Source: Saprospirales bacterium
Lineage (GTDB): Bacteria > Bacteroidota > Bacteroidia > Chitinophagales > Saprospiraceae
DNA: 64,000 nucleotides
Direction of reading: 5' to 3'
NCBI GenBank assembly: GCA_016711045.1
Contig: JADJTT010000007.1
Span: 1 to 64,000, forward strand
Part shown: positions 9,951 through 19,527 of the stretch, in pieces
Layout: each line of letters starts with the position of its first letter
How positions within the stretch are numbered: position 1 is the first letter of the stretch
Notes under the pieces: model-generated
Seen by the model: the letters and a program-made list of their open reading frames with translations, nothing else
Database searches by the model: none
Told to the model about the DNA's origin: nothing
Program-made: the position numbers and the translations under genes

Positions 9951-11888
9951 ATGAGAAAAATTTACTACCTCCCTGGCATTATTTGCCTGCTATTATCATT
10001 TGCCCTCCCGCTTTCTGCCCAGCTCACTATAGAGGGCGACCCCATTTTTTTGCGGGATGCCTTCCAAATGGCCCGCGGCCCGATCCAGCTCAGTACGTAT
10101 GAGCTGCCGGCCCCCGATCTTTCCACCCTTCAACAGCTCAATGCCCAACATCCCGAAAATCCGCTGAGCTCGGCGCCTGTGGCTGTATCCTGGGATTTGG
10201 AGACGGCAGGGCAGTGGATCGAACTGGGCAACGGCGACCGCCTGTGGTTGCTGCAAATTCATTCAAAAAATGCAAAAGGGCTGGCCGTGCTCTATGATCA
10301 TTTCTATATGCCGCCCGGTGGAAAGCTGTTTATGTACGAGCCGGAAGGAGAGGCTATCCTGGGCGCGTATTCTTCTAAAAATAATAAAACAAGCGGCCGT
10401 TTTGTGACGGGTTTCATCCCCGGCGAAACAGCCATTTTGGAATACTACGAACCCAAATTTCAACGCGGGAAAGGGATATTGTCCATTTTTCGCGTCGACT
10501 ACGCCATCACCCCGGATATCGTCGACGCTTTCGGGACCCGGGAAGCGGGTTATGGCTTCGGCGAGTCCGACTCCTGTCAGGTGAACGTGAACTGTCCGGT
10601 GGGCGCCGATTGGCAGGATGAGAAACGGGGCGTCACCCGCATCCGGATGGTGCTGGAGGAAGGAATGGGCTGGTGCAGCGGCTCGCTCGTCAACAACACC
10701 AATAACGACGGTACGCCTTATGTGTTGACAGGCTTCCACTGTCAGGACGGGTATACCCCCTTGTACGACTTCTGGCGTTTTGATTTTCAATATGAAGGCG
10801 CTACCTGCGATGATCCGGCACAGGAGCCTGGTTATTACTCCATCGTGGGCTCCATGGAACGCGCGGGCCGGCAGGCTTCCGACTTTTTGTTATTGGAGAT
10901 CTCCATCCCGATACCCGCTTTTTTCAATGTGTATTTCAACGGGTGGGACCGGTCGGCGGCTCCGCCTTCGGCGGGGGTGTATATTCACCATCCCAAGGCG
11001 GATATCAAGAAGATTTCTTTCGACAACAATCCCCTGGTCATTCATCCCAGTTCCTTGAATTGGAGCAATGGGGTGACTACACCTGCCAACCACCATTTCA
11101 GGGTTGTCCTGGATATTGGGAGTTTTCAGGTGGGATCCTCCGGGAGTCCCTTGTTCAACGGCAGTGGCCATATAGTGGGCCAGTTGCACGGGGGCTTTTT
11201 GGGTTGTACCCAGGTGACTACCTTCTCGGGCCGGTTCAGTATTTCCTGGAATGAAGGCGCCACCTCCGCCGAACGGTTGAAAGAATGGCTCGATCCCAAT
11301 AATTCCGGAGTGATGGTACTGGATGGGTATCAGCCTCCCGTTCCTGCTTCGGCGGGCCTCTCGGGCAGAGTGAAGACCTCCAATACCAACAAAGGAGTGG
11401 CCGGGGTTACGGTCATTTGTTTTGGCCCTGACACGCTTACCCAGGTCACCGATACGACCGGGGCGTATTCCTTTACCAATCTTCCGAATGGGGAGAACTA
11501 TTATCTCGCTTGTGTGAAAAATACGGGCTTGTCTCAAGGGGTGACGACCCTCGACCTGGTATTTATCAAAAAACACATTCTCCTGCTCGAGTTGCTAAAC
11601 GGACCTTTTGCCATGATCGCAGCCGATGCCAACAAGTCTGGTTCGATCACAACCCTCGATATGGTGGAAATTACCAAAGTGATCCTCGGCATTTCAACTG
11701 CTTTTCCCAACAATTCCTCCTGGCGGTTTATCCCGACGGATTATGTGTTCCCCGACCCGCAAAACCCCTTTTTCGAGCCTATTCCCAATGCATATGGGAT
11801 CACCAGCCTGACCATGAGTCTTGAAGATCTCGATTTCTACGGGGTAAAGGTAGGGGATGCGAATTTGTCGGTGAATCCGTATCAGTAG
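9951..11888 (+). CDS. Secreted trypsin-like serine protease (lysyl endopeptidase type) with dockerin-like C-terminus
   Basis: 645 residues with signal peptide MRKIYYLPGIICLLLSFALP and cleavage near LSAQ. A pro-region of about 200 residues precedes an S1 catalytic domain. Visible triad candidates are His in LTGFHCQDG (about 263), Asp in QASDFLLLE (about 312) and Ser in GSSGSPLF (about 400). Cysteine pairs such as WCSGSLVNNT resemble Achromobacter lysyl endopeptidases. After a CarboxypepD-like beta domain (SGRVKTSNTNKGVAGVTV) comes a pair of EF-hand-like loops, DANKSGSITTLDMVEITK and LDFYGVKVGDAN, resembling a type I dockerin. No T9SS sorting domain is seen at the end, so export by Sec followed by another route is implied. 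A long hairpin follows the stop codon directly. Confidence 0.8.
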   Translation: MRKIYYLPGIICLLLSFALPLSAQLTIEGDPIFLRDAFQMARGPIQLSTYELPAPDLSTLQQLNAQHPENPLSSAPVAVSWDLETAGQWIELGNGDRLWLLQIHSKNAKGLAVLYDHFYMPPGGKLFMYEPEGEAILGAYSSKNNKTSGRFVTGFIPGETAILEYYEPKFQRGKGILSIFRVDYAITPDIVDAFGTREAGYGFGESDSCQVNVNCPVGADWQDEKRGVTRIRMVLEEGMGWCSGSLVNNTNNDGTPYVLTGFHCQDGYTPLYDFWRFDFQYEGATCDDPAQEPGYYSIVGSMERAGRQASDFLLLEISIPIPAFFNVYFNGWDRSAAPPSAGVYIHHPKADIKKISFDNNPLVIHPSSLNWSNGVTTPANHHFRVVLDIGSFQVGSSGSPLFNGSGHIVGQLHGGFLGCTQVTTFSGRFSISWNEGATSAERLKEWLDPNNSGVMVLDGYQPPVPASAGLSGRVKTSNTNKGVAGVTVICFGPDTLTQVTDTTGAYSFTNLPNGENYYLACVKNTGLSQGVTTLDLVFIKKHILLLELLNGPFAMIAADANKSGSITTLDMVEITKVILGISTAFPNNSSWRFIPTDYVFPDPQNPFFEPIPNAYGITSLTMSLEDLDFYGVKVGDANLSVNPYQ

Positions 11889-12030
11889 TTTTTAATTTTC
11901 AGTTTTTAATTTTCAGTTTTAATGCCACACAATCGTATGTTTACTTAAAGAAAATTGGTTTGCGAGTAGTGCGGCTGCAGCTGCACTGCTCGCAACCCTA
12001 ACTGAAAATTAAAAACTGAAAATTAAAAAC
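11888..12030. repeat. 31-bp perfect inverted repeat built from 7-bp units
   Basis: Arms 11888-11918 and 12000-12030 are exact complements made of AATTTTC and AGTTTTT units. Between them lies an imperfect GC-rich palindrome (about 11961-11993, centred on GGCTGCAGC). The whole gap between the protease gene and folP is therefore foldable. The folP start codon lies two bases after the right arm. Confidence 0.85.
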
Positions 12031-12031
12031 T

Positions 12032-12865
12032 TTGAAACCATACACCCTCAATTGCCAGGGCAAACTCCTCCCTCTGGACCACCCCCTGCTCATGGGCATC
12101 CTGAATATTACGCCGGATTCCTTTTTCCCGGGGAGCCGGGTTTCGGGGATTGACGGGATGTTGGAAAGGGCAGAAGGTATGCTGCGCGACGGAGCCACCT
12201 TCCTCGATGTAGGCGGGATGTCGTCCAGGCCAGGTGCGGAGTTGGTTTCGGAGGAAGAAGAATTGCAGCGCGTGCTTCCGGCGGTGGAAGCCTTGCATGC
12301 CCGGTTTCCGGAAGCGCTGATCTCGATAGATACGGTTTGGGCTTCGGTGGCGCGCGAGGCCGTGGAGGCTGGCGCTTGTATGGTCAACGATATTTCTGCG
12401 GGACGGTTGGATGCGGCGATGTATGAAACGGTGGCAGCCCTTCGCGTGCCTTATGTACTGATGCATATGCAAGGCACCCCCCAACATATGCAAGAAGACC
12501 CGCAATATGACGATGTGGTCGTTTCCGTGCTGGATTTTCTGATTGCCGAACTGGGCAAACTCCGCGCGCTGGGGATACACGATGTGATCCTTGATCCTGG
12601 CTTTGGCTTTGGCAAGACGGTAGAACATAACTATTCCTTGCTCAAAAACCTGTCTGCTTTTCATATCCTGGAAGCGCCTTTATTGGTAGGCCTGTCCCGC
12701 AAATCCATGATCACCCGGGTGCTGGACGTGTCGCCTGGCAATGCCCTCAACGGCACGACTGCCTTGCACATGGTCGCCCTGCAGCAAGGGGCGCAGATTT
12801 TACGGGTGCACGATGTGAAGGAAGCCGCAGAAGTAGTCAGGATATTTCGCCAATTGGCCAGTTAG
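12032..12865 (+). CDS. folP: Dihydropteroate synthase
   Basis: Condenses p-aminobenzoate with hydroxymethyl-dihydropterin diphosphate in folate synthesis; cytoplasmic. The 277 residues are the usual length. Motifs in order: MGILNITPDSF (pterin site, about 20-30), DVGGMSSRPGA (about 60), SIDT (about 98), ILDPGFGFGKT (about 188) and LVGLSRKSMI (about 216). The start must be the TTG at 12032: an in-frame TGA lies at 12017 inside the repeat arm, and the first ATG falls inside the catalytic domain. No Shine-Dalgarno sequence is seen. The next gene starts 17 bases after the stop. Confidence 0.93.
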   Translation: MKPYTLNCQGKLLPLDHPLLMGILNITPDSFFPGSRVSGIDGMLERAEGMLRDGATFLDVGGMSSRPGAELVSEEEELQRVLPAVEALHARFPEALISIDTVWASVAREAVEAGACMVNDISAGRLDAAMYETVAALRVPYVLMHMQGTPQHMQEDPQYDDVVVSVLDFLIAELGKLRALGIHDVILDPGFGFGKTVEHNYSLLKNLSAFHILEAPLLVGLSRKSMITRVLDVSPGNALNGTTALHMVALQQGAQILRVHDVKEAAEVVRIFRQLAS

Positions 12866-12869
12866 TCTG

Positions 12870-12877
12870 TATCTTTG
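12870..12877 (+). promoter_or_regulatory. Bacteroidota -7 box TATCTTTG
   Basis: TATCTTTG matches TAnnTTTG and lies 5 bases before the TTG start of the following gene, just after folP. If it is used, transcription would begin at or very near the start codon, giving a leaderless message. A TTG at 12854-12856 is too close for an ideal -33 element, so this is tentative. Confidence 0.35.
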
Positions 12878-12882
12878 GCAGA

Positions 12883-14361
12883 TTGACCACACTCTCCGAA
12901 GATATCGTCAAAAAAGTAGCCTTACAATTTCTAAAAGGCTACTACAAATACCGCCCCAGGGGGGAAGGGGAGACTATTGCCCGCCTGGATATGATAGCTC
13001 CGGGAGGGATCGTCGCAGACGGGCACTTGACGTTTAGTAAGGAAGACGGATCGCCTTTCCTCGCCACCTTTGAAGCCACGGCCAATGATAGCAGGGAAGA
13101 GGTGATCTTCCACCGGCAACCGGTGTTGTTGAATATGGATGCTATGGCAATGGCAATGGTTACCACTACCGTGATATTGGGGGTACTGTATGCGGAAAAA
13201 TGGCCGGTATTTCCGACACTGGGCAAATATGGAGCTATCGCCATTTTTATCCTTTTGGTAATGGCGCTGTTTTTGCTGGTTCGATTGTTGGTTAGGCGGT
13301 TGCAGCGGTACCGGTATATCTATGCCATCGAGCAATTTAAACACTATTTTGCCGACCAGCAATGGATCGCACTGGCGGAAGACGTATTTGAAAACCCCTT
13401 GGATAAGAATCTCAAAGAGCTCAAGCAGCAATGCGTTGCTCAGGGATTTGGCTTGTTAATGATCGATCACCACCTCAAAGCCCATTTGGTGGTCACCCCG
13501 GCCCGGGTACAGGCATTGCGCAAAAAACGCCGGCTGGTGCGCTTTGACGATGCGCAGGCCTGGACGCGGAAGATGACCGACAAGCTTCAGTCAGGGTGGT
13601 GGGCTCAATTGCCGCCCTGGTTGACATGGATCAACAGGTTCCGGTTTCCAGACTTTTCCTTCAATCGTTTTCAGCGTTCCTACTTCAACCAGCTGACGGT
13701 CCTGGCCGCTGCCCTCGCGGCGAGCATTGCCATCTTCCATGATCTTTACAAGATCCCGCCGGTAATTTTTGCCGATGAAGAGGCATATACCGAGGAATTG
13801 GAGATCCTGACCCAGACCACTCGTCCGGAAACGGGAGAGTATTTGATCGATACCCCTTTTCTGGAACAGTATAAAAAATTGCCCCAATCGCCTAATCCTA
13901 TGGATGAGGAGCCGGTCGCTAAGGTTGGTGCACCATTAGCCAGGGACACGGTATTCAGTTCTCCGAAGGAGCTTATCCCCGGATTAGACAGCGTGCCGCT
14001 ACCTCCTGAAAAACCCGCGCCACAGCGAGCTAAACCTTCCGGTATCAACGCCTATGATTGCGACCGTTTTTATGGAATAAAGGGACCGCGGTATCTCGTA
14101 TTGTACGACCTGGTGGGGGAGGAAGCACTGGCGCGGCTAAAGCTGGATACGATTTACAATGCAGGAGTGGAGGGTGGTTTGTTGTGGATGGGGTGCTTTG
14201 ACACCGGGTCGGGTGAATTTGCCATATACCTGGGCACCATCTTTAAAACGACGGGCGAAGCTTCCAGTCAAAAGGAGAAATTGGAGCTCGTATTGCAGGA
14301 AGAAGGATTGAAAAATGTTCGACTGAAGATCAGGCCGCTTGTGTTTAAAGGAGGAGGATAG
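12883..14361 (+). CDS. Membrane protein of unknown function
   Basis: 492 residues from a TTG start at 12883; an ATG at codon 37 is a weaker alternative because the residues before it look coding. Predicted membrane spans lie at about 87-104 (MAMVTTTVILGVLYA), 112-134 and 270-290 (LTVLAAALAASIAIF). A proline-rich stretch at about 360-385 leads to a C-terminal domain that ends with LGTIFKTTGEASSQ and LKNVRLKIRPLV. This end faintly resembles a SPOR-like fold, but I would not assign it. The gene follows folP closely and may be cotranscribed. No recognised family; probably lineage-specific. Confidence 0.8.
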   Translation: MTTLSEDIVKKVALQFLKGYYKYRPRGEGETIARLDMIAPGGIVADGHLTFSKEDGSPFLATFEATANDSREEVIFHRQPVLLNMDAMAMAMVTTTVILGVLYAEKWPVFPTLGKYGAIAIFILLVMALFLLVRLLVRRLQRYRYIYAIEQFKHYFADQQWIALAEDVFENPLDKNLKELKQQCVAQGFGLLMIDHHLKAHLVVTPARVQALRKKRRLVRFDDAQAWTRKMTDKLQSGWWAQLPPWLTWINRFRFPDFSFNRFQRSYFNQLTVLAAALAASIAIFHDLYKIPPVIFADEEAYTEELEILTQTTRPETGEYLIDTPFLEQYKKLPQSPNPMDEEPVAKVGAPLARDTVFSSPKELIPGLDSVPLPPEKPAPQRAKPSGINAYDCDRFYGIKGPRYLVLYDLVGEEALARLKLDTIYNAGVEGGLLWMGCFDTGSGEFAIYLGTIFKTTGEASSQKEKLELVLQEEGLKNVRLKIRPLVFKGGG

Positions 14362-14470
14362 ATTAAACTTTAGTTAAACCAACCATTTTCGATGTAAAGT
14401 TGTCATTTTTGGTGTTAGAATAGTGCTTCCTTATTGATGTTACGCTGTAATGAAAACTATCAATAGACAA

Positions 14471-14559
14471 AAGGGATTGGGAAGGGATTGAAGGGGATTG
14501 AGAGGGATTGTCTGTCTGATAAATCCCTCTCAATCCCTTTAAATCCCTATTAATCCCAA
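14471..14559. repeat. GGGATTG inverted repeat upstream of tamB
   Basis: The left arm has four GGGATTG-type units spaced about 11 bases, and the right arm has four AATCCC units. The inner 16 bp (14494-14509 and 14522-14537) pair perfectly around a 12-base loop; the outer units pair imperfectly. It lies 40 bases before the tamB start and also follows the stop of the upstream gene, so terminator, attenuator or repeat-element roles are all possible. Confidence 0.8.
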
Positions 14560-14598
14560 GAAATTTTAACATCAGTTATTTAAAAAAAATTGTCTTTA

Positions 14599-17500
14599 AT
14601 GTCCGATACCCCTCCATCCCCCCCTTCGCAAGAAACGACCGAGCTCCCATCGCTCTCGCGTCGGGCCTTCCGTTGGGTTCGGAAAATGATAATGAGGGTT
14701 TTTCTGGGCACAGTGGGCTTGCTTTTCCTGTTATATGCCCTTTTGCTGTTGCCTCCGGTTCAGCATTTCGCAGTGAAGGGCATCACGGGGTTTCTGCAGG
14801 AAAAACTTGAGACTGAAGTAAGTCTGGGTGGGGTCAGGTTGCAGTTGTTCGACAAATTTTCCCTCACGGACCTGGAAATAAAAGACCACAACGGGGAACC
14901 CCTGTTAATTTCGGGCCGGACGGAGGTCAATTTTCAGGCGCTGATCCTGAATCTGCTGCGCAAACGGCTGGTCATCCAGGATATTACCCTTCAACATGCC
15001 CGCATCAATTGGGTGCATCCATATGGGGCTATGGAGCCCAATATCCAATTTTTGTTCGATGCGCTTAAAAAAAAGGACCAAGAGGATGACCCAAAAAACG
15101 GAAATTCACTCGACCTCCGGATAAAGACCTTTTTGCTCGAAGACGTGCAGTTGGTCAAACTCGACAGTGTGCGTGGCAATAAGCTTACCATTTCCATCCG
15201 GGAAGGCGATGGCCTGGTAAACAACCTGGATCTGCAGACCGGAACTATTGATGCCAAACACCTGTTTGTCGACGGCCTCCAGATCGGGGTTGATGTATTT
15301 GACGCCGATTCGGCCACCTGGGCTATCCTTTTTCCGGGAATATTCGAAAGCCAACCGACGGGCCCGCTGGTGGAGGTTCCGGCGTTGGCTGGATTCCCAA
15401 ACCTGTGCGTCGATATGTTTCACGTCCGGGATGGGAAATTTCTTCTTAATAATTACCGGAAGGAACCCGTTCGACTCACCTCCGAAGAAGTACTGGACTT
15501 TAACTACCTCGATGTCTTCAATATTGATATTGTCGTGCGATCGCTTTCTTTTGCCGATCAGCAATTCCATGGTATTGTAGACTTGATTTCTTTTGAAAAC
15601 AGCACTGGTTTCAAGCTGGAAAAACTAACCGTGAAGGATGCTACCGTTTCTGACAAAACGGTTACGTTATATGATATGCGGCTCATCACCCCCGAAAGCA
15701 GCCTGGGGGATACGCTTATTTTAACCTATAAATCGTATAGCGATTTTACCTTCTTTCCGGATGCCGTAAAATTGGATATGCGGCTGCGCAATTCCTCTGT
15801 GTGGATCAATGATATTGTCACCTTCGCCTCCGGCCTGGAGCGCAATCCATTCTTTCAGAAAAACCGGAATGAAGTGGTGGACCTAGATGGCCACATCACC
15901 GGTAAGATCAACAGCCTGAGGGGGAAAGACCTGAGTGTAAGACTGGCGAAAAATACCCTTATCCAGGGTGATTTCAGTTCGCTCTTTTTGGCTGTGCCCG
16001 ACCTGACGAGCTTAAACCTTCGTCTCAAAAGGCTGGAAACCAACATGAAAACGCTTCGGGAGTTGATTCCCGGATTTAACCTGCCTCCCAACTTCGACAA
16101 ACTGGGCCGCCTGGTGTTTTCCGGGAGCTTCGACGGCTTCTTTACCGACTTTGTTGCCTATGGCGATTTGCGCACCGAACTCGGCCGGGCTACCATGGAC
16201 ATGAAGCTCTCCGGGGGGCAGAAAGAGCCTCAATACAGCGGGGAGCTGGCGCTCCTCGACTTTGACCTGAAAACATTTACCGGTAATCCCGAATTTGGGA
16301 ATGTCACCTTCACTTCCCGGGTAATTGATGGAAAAGGACTAACCGGCGCTACGGCCAATGCGCGCGTCGAAGCTGCGATCGACAGTATGTCCTTCCGGGA
16401 CTATATGTACAAAAATCTGGCACTGGAAGGTCAGTTGAACCGCAATCTTTTTGATGGAGCCTTTGGCATCCAGGACCAGAATATCGATTTCAACTTTATT
16501 GGAACCATAGACTTTACCCAATCGGTGCCGTTTTTTGATTTTTCAGCCGATGTCCGCCGGGTGGATTTAAAGCGCCTGAACCTCTCCAAAAAAGACTTTA
16601 TCCTTTCCGGGCAGATCGATTTAAAGATCCAGGATATTGACCTGGCCAACGCAAAAGGACAGATCGCATTGAAAAATGTGCTGGCCCTGAAAGACCATGA
16701 AAAGGCATACACCCTTGATTCCTTGTTGATTACCGCAGAATCGAACGGAAATCAAAAACGCCTGTCCCTCGATTCGGAAATGCTGCATGGGCAGATGGAA
16801 GGACGGTATAATCTCAAGGAAATTTCCGCGGTGTTTTTCCAATTCCTGGAACGCAACTATGCCACCTTCTTCGCCCGGATGGGTATTCCTAAAACCGAAC
16901 GCATACCCGATACCAGCTCTTTTCAGTTTGCGCTTTCCCTGGAAGATACCAAAGATTGGATGGAACTGCTTATTCCCACGTTGGGACCTATAGTAAATGG
17001 GAACGTCCAAGGCTATTTCAGCAATGAAAACGACTCCCTGTGGCTGGAAGTGGACCTGCCTTCTGTGCACCTGGGCGAAATGGTATTTGAAAACGTCTAT
17101 CTCAATGCCGATGCCCTTCGGGACACGTGCGTCCTGGATTTTGGCATCTTTCGCACCATATTGGGTTCCAAGCGCGAATTGGCGCCGGTATCCCTACTCG
17201 GCTTGATCAACCGGGATACCATGAATTTTGGCATCACCGCCATCGATTACGACAAACTGCTCAACAAGCTCGAAATGGACGGGGTGTTTTACCTCGACAA
17301 CCAGGATTTCTTTATCCGGTTTGCCGAATCCAAAATGGTGATCCTGAACGACGAGTGGCAAATTCAAAAAAACAACTTTATTCGGTTTGGGAAGGACTAT
17401 GTGCAGACCCGCGATTTTGTCCTGACCTCCGGCGACCGGCGTATTATTCTTCAGAGTCTGGACCGAAGAGGCTTGCAACTCTACCTTCGCCAGTTTGACC

Positions 17501-19527
17501 TGGATGAACTCAATGGGATTCTGGAGTACTAACCTATTCATTTTGCCGGCGGTATCGACCTGGAAGCCTCGATTGATGACCTGTTCAACCTGAGTGGGTT
17601 GCATGTGGTCGCACAGGCAGATTCCCTGATCCTGAATACAATCGATTACGGAGCCTTGCGCATCGATGTGGAAGCGGAAAACCTTCGAAGTGCGTTCAAT
17701 GCCAATGCGACGATTACCAAAGGTCCTCAAAAAATAGCAGCCTCCGGATTTTACAATCCACCCAATTTTCAGCCTGACAACGCCAACCGGAGTCACCCGG
17801 CTACCCAAAACTATATGGATGCCAAAGCTGATCTGTCAAATTTTCCGTTGGCTTTTCTGGAAATTTGGATTGGAGACGGGGTATCCGATACGGAGGGCCT
17901 GGTGACGGGCAATGTCATGGTTAAGGGTCCCCCGGAAAAGCCGGAACTCCTCGGGAAGGCTATGGTGCGAAATGGCGCTACTACCATTGATTTTCTGAAC
18001 ACCCGCTATTTCATCGACAAACAAACCGTGGAACTCACCAGTACAATGATCGATGCTACCGGCGCGACCATTACGGATCAATTGGGAAACAAGGCCACCG
18101 TTTATGGCGGGATCACCCATGACCACATGAAGAATATGGGCCTGAACGCCCAAATCAGATCCGACAATTTTTTGATGCTCAATACCAAGAAAGGACAGAA
18201 TGAGTTGTTTTATGGCACCGCTATCGCTTCCGGAAATCTCCTTTTTACCGGCCCCTTTCCCAAAGCGGACATTTATGTAAATGCCACTTCCAAAGCGGGG
18301 ACACATATCGTGCTGCCTATTTCTTCCAGCCGCAGCGCCTCCGAGGTGAATTTTATTCACTTCACCCAGCGATACCGGAAACCCGATCCGGATGCCATGG
18401 TCCCCAAAGCACAGGAAGAGTTGGGCCTGAGCGTGGATATGGACCTCAATATCACGGACGATGCCATTATTGAAATGGTGTTTAACGAGCAAGCCGGCGA
18501 TATCCTGAGAGGAAGGGGAAATGGCACTATCAAGATGACCGTGCCCCGGAACGGAGATTTTCTCATGTTTGGAGACTATGCCGTTACCTCCGGGGATTAT
18601 TTGTTTACCCTGATGAACCTCGTCAACAAGCCTTTTGTGGTGCGAAGAGGAGGGACTATTCGCTGGTCGGGCGACCCCTTCAAAGCGGAGATCAATATTG
18701 CTGCGGAGTACAAAGACCTGAAAGCGTCGCTCACCAACTTCCTGGCGGAGTACCTGGTGAATGAGACCGGTTCGATCAAGGATGCGGCGCGCTTGCCTGC
18801 CGATGTAGACCTGGTGATGAACCTGAGCGGGGAGCTGTTGTTGCCTACCGTGGACTTTGATATTCAGTTTCCAAGGGTTCCCAACGAGCTCAAAAACTAC
18901 ACCGATAGCAAACTCCGCATTTTGCGGCAAGATCAGAATGAGATGAACCGCCAGGTATTTGGATTGGTGATTCTCGGCCAATTTCTTCCGGCCCAAAACG
19001 CCTTGCAGGGACAGGAATTGGCCATCGGGATCAATACCCTGACCGAAATGCTTTCGCAGCAATTCAGTAACTACCTCACCGGTCTGGTGTCGGAATGGCG
19101 TTCAGAAGAGGGCCTGATCTCGGGAATTGACTTCGATATTGCCTACAACTATATTCAGGGGACCGATGTCAACGACCCCGATCAACTATACCGATCCAAT
19201 GAGGTTCAGGTTCGACTCAAGAATTATCTGTTTGATGACCGCCTGGCAGTGAACGTGGGTGGAAACTTTGACCTGACGGGAGGCAGCAGTTTTCCCGGTG
19301 CGGCGACCTCCTCCGGAATCTTATTTGCCGGCGACCTGGCCGTAGAATACCTCCTGACCAAGGACCAGACCCTGAAGATTCGCTTTTACCAAAGCACCGA
19401 ACCTGCTATTGAAGGCGGGCGGCAAAATAAAACAGGCCTGGGACTTAGCTACCGAAAGGAATTTGACACCTTCGATGAGTTCATCAAAGGGCTGAAGGGC
19501 GTCACAAAAAAAATGGGAGGTTCCTAA
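14599..19527 (+). CDS. tamB: TamB-family translocation/assembly protein, interrupted by one in-frame TAA at 17530
   Basis: A large periplasm-spanning protein thought to move lipids or help outer-membrane protein assembly. The ATG at 14599 is preferred to the TTG at 14590. An N-terminal anchor lies at about residues 30-52 (VFLGTVGLLFLLYALLLL), followed by about 1,200 residues of repeated beta-strand segments and a C-terminal DUF490/TamB domain (ending near 19500; FNEQAGDILRGRGNGTIKM is typical). The reading frame is continuous except for a TAA at 17530-17532. Coding character, frame and composition continue without change on both sides (ELNGILEY, stop, PIHFAGGIDLEA), so a single substitution explains it. 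The combined length, about 1,640 residues, fits Bacteroidota homologues. The gene overlaps aroC by 4 bases, tail to tail. Confidence 0.85.

Noticed and set aside
17836..19062. 408-codon minus-strand frame opposite tamB
   Set aside because: The composition is a mirror of the TamB strand; the plus strand has the conserved C-terminal TamB domain.
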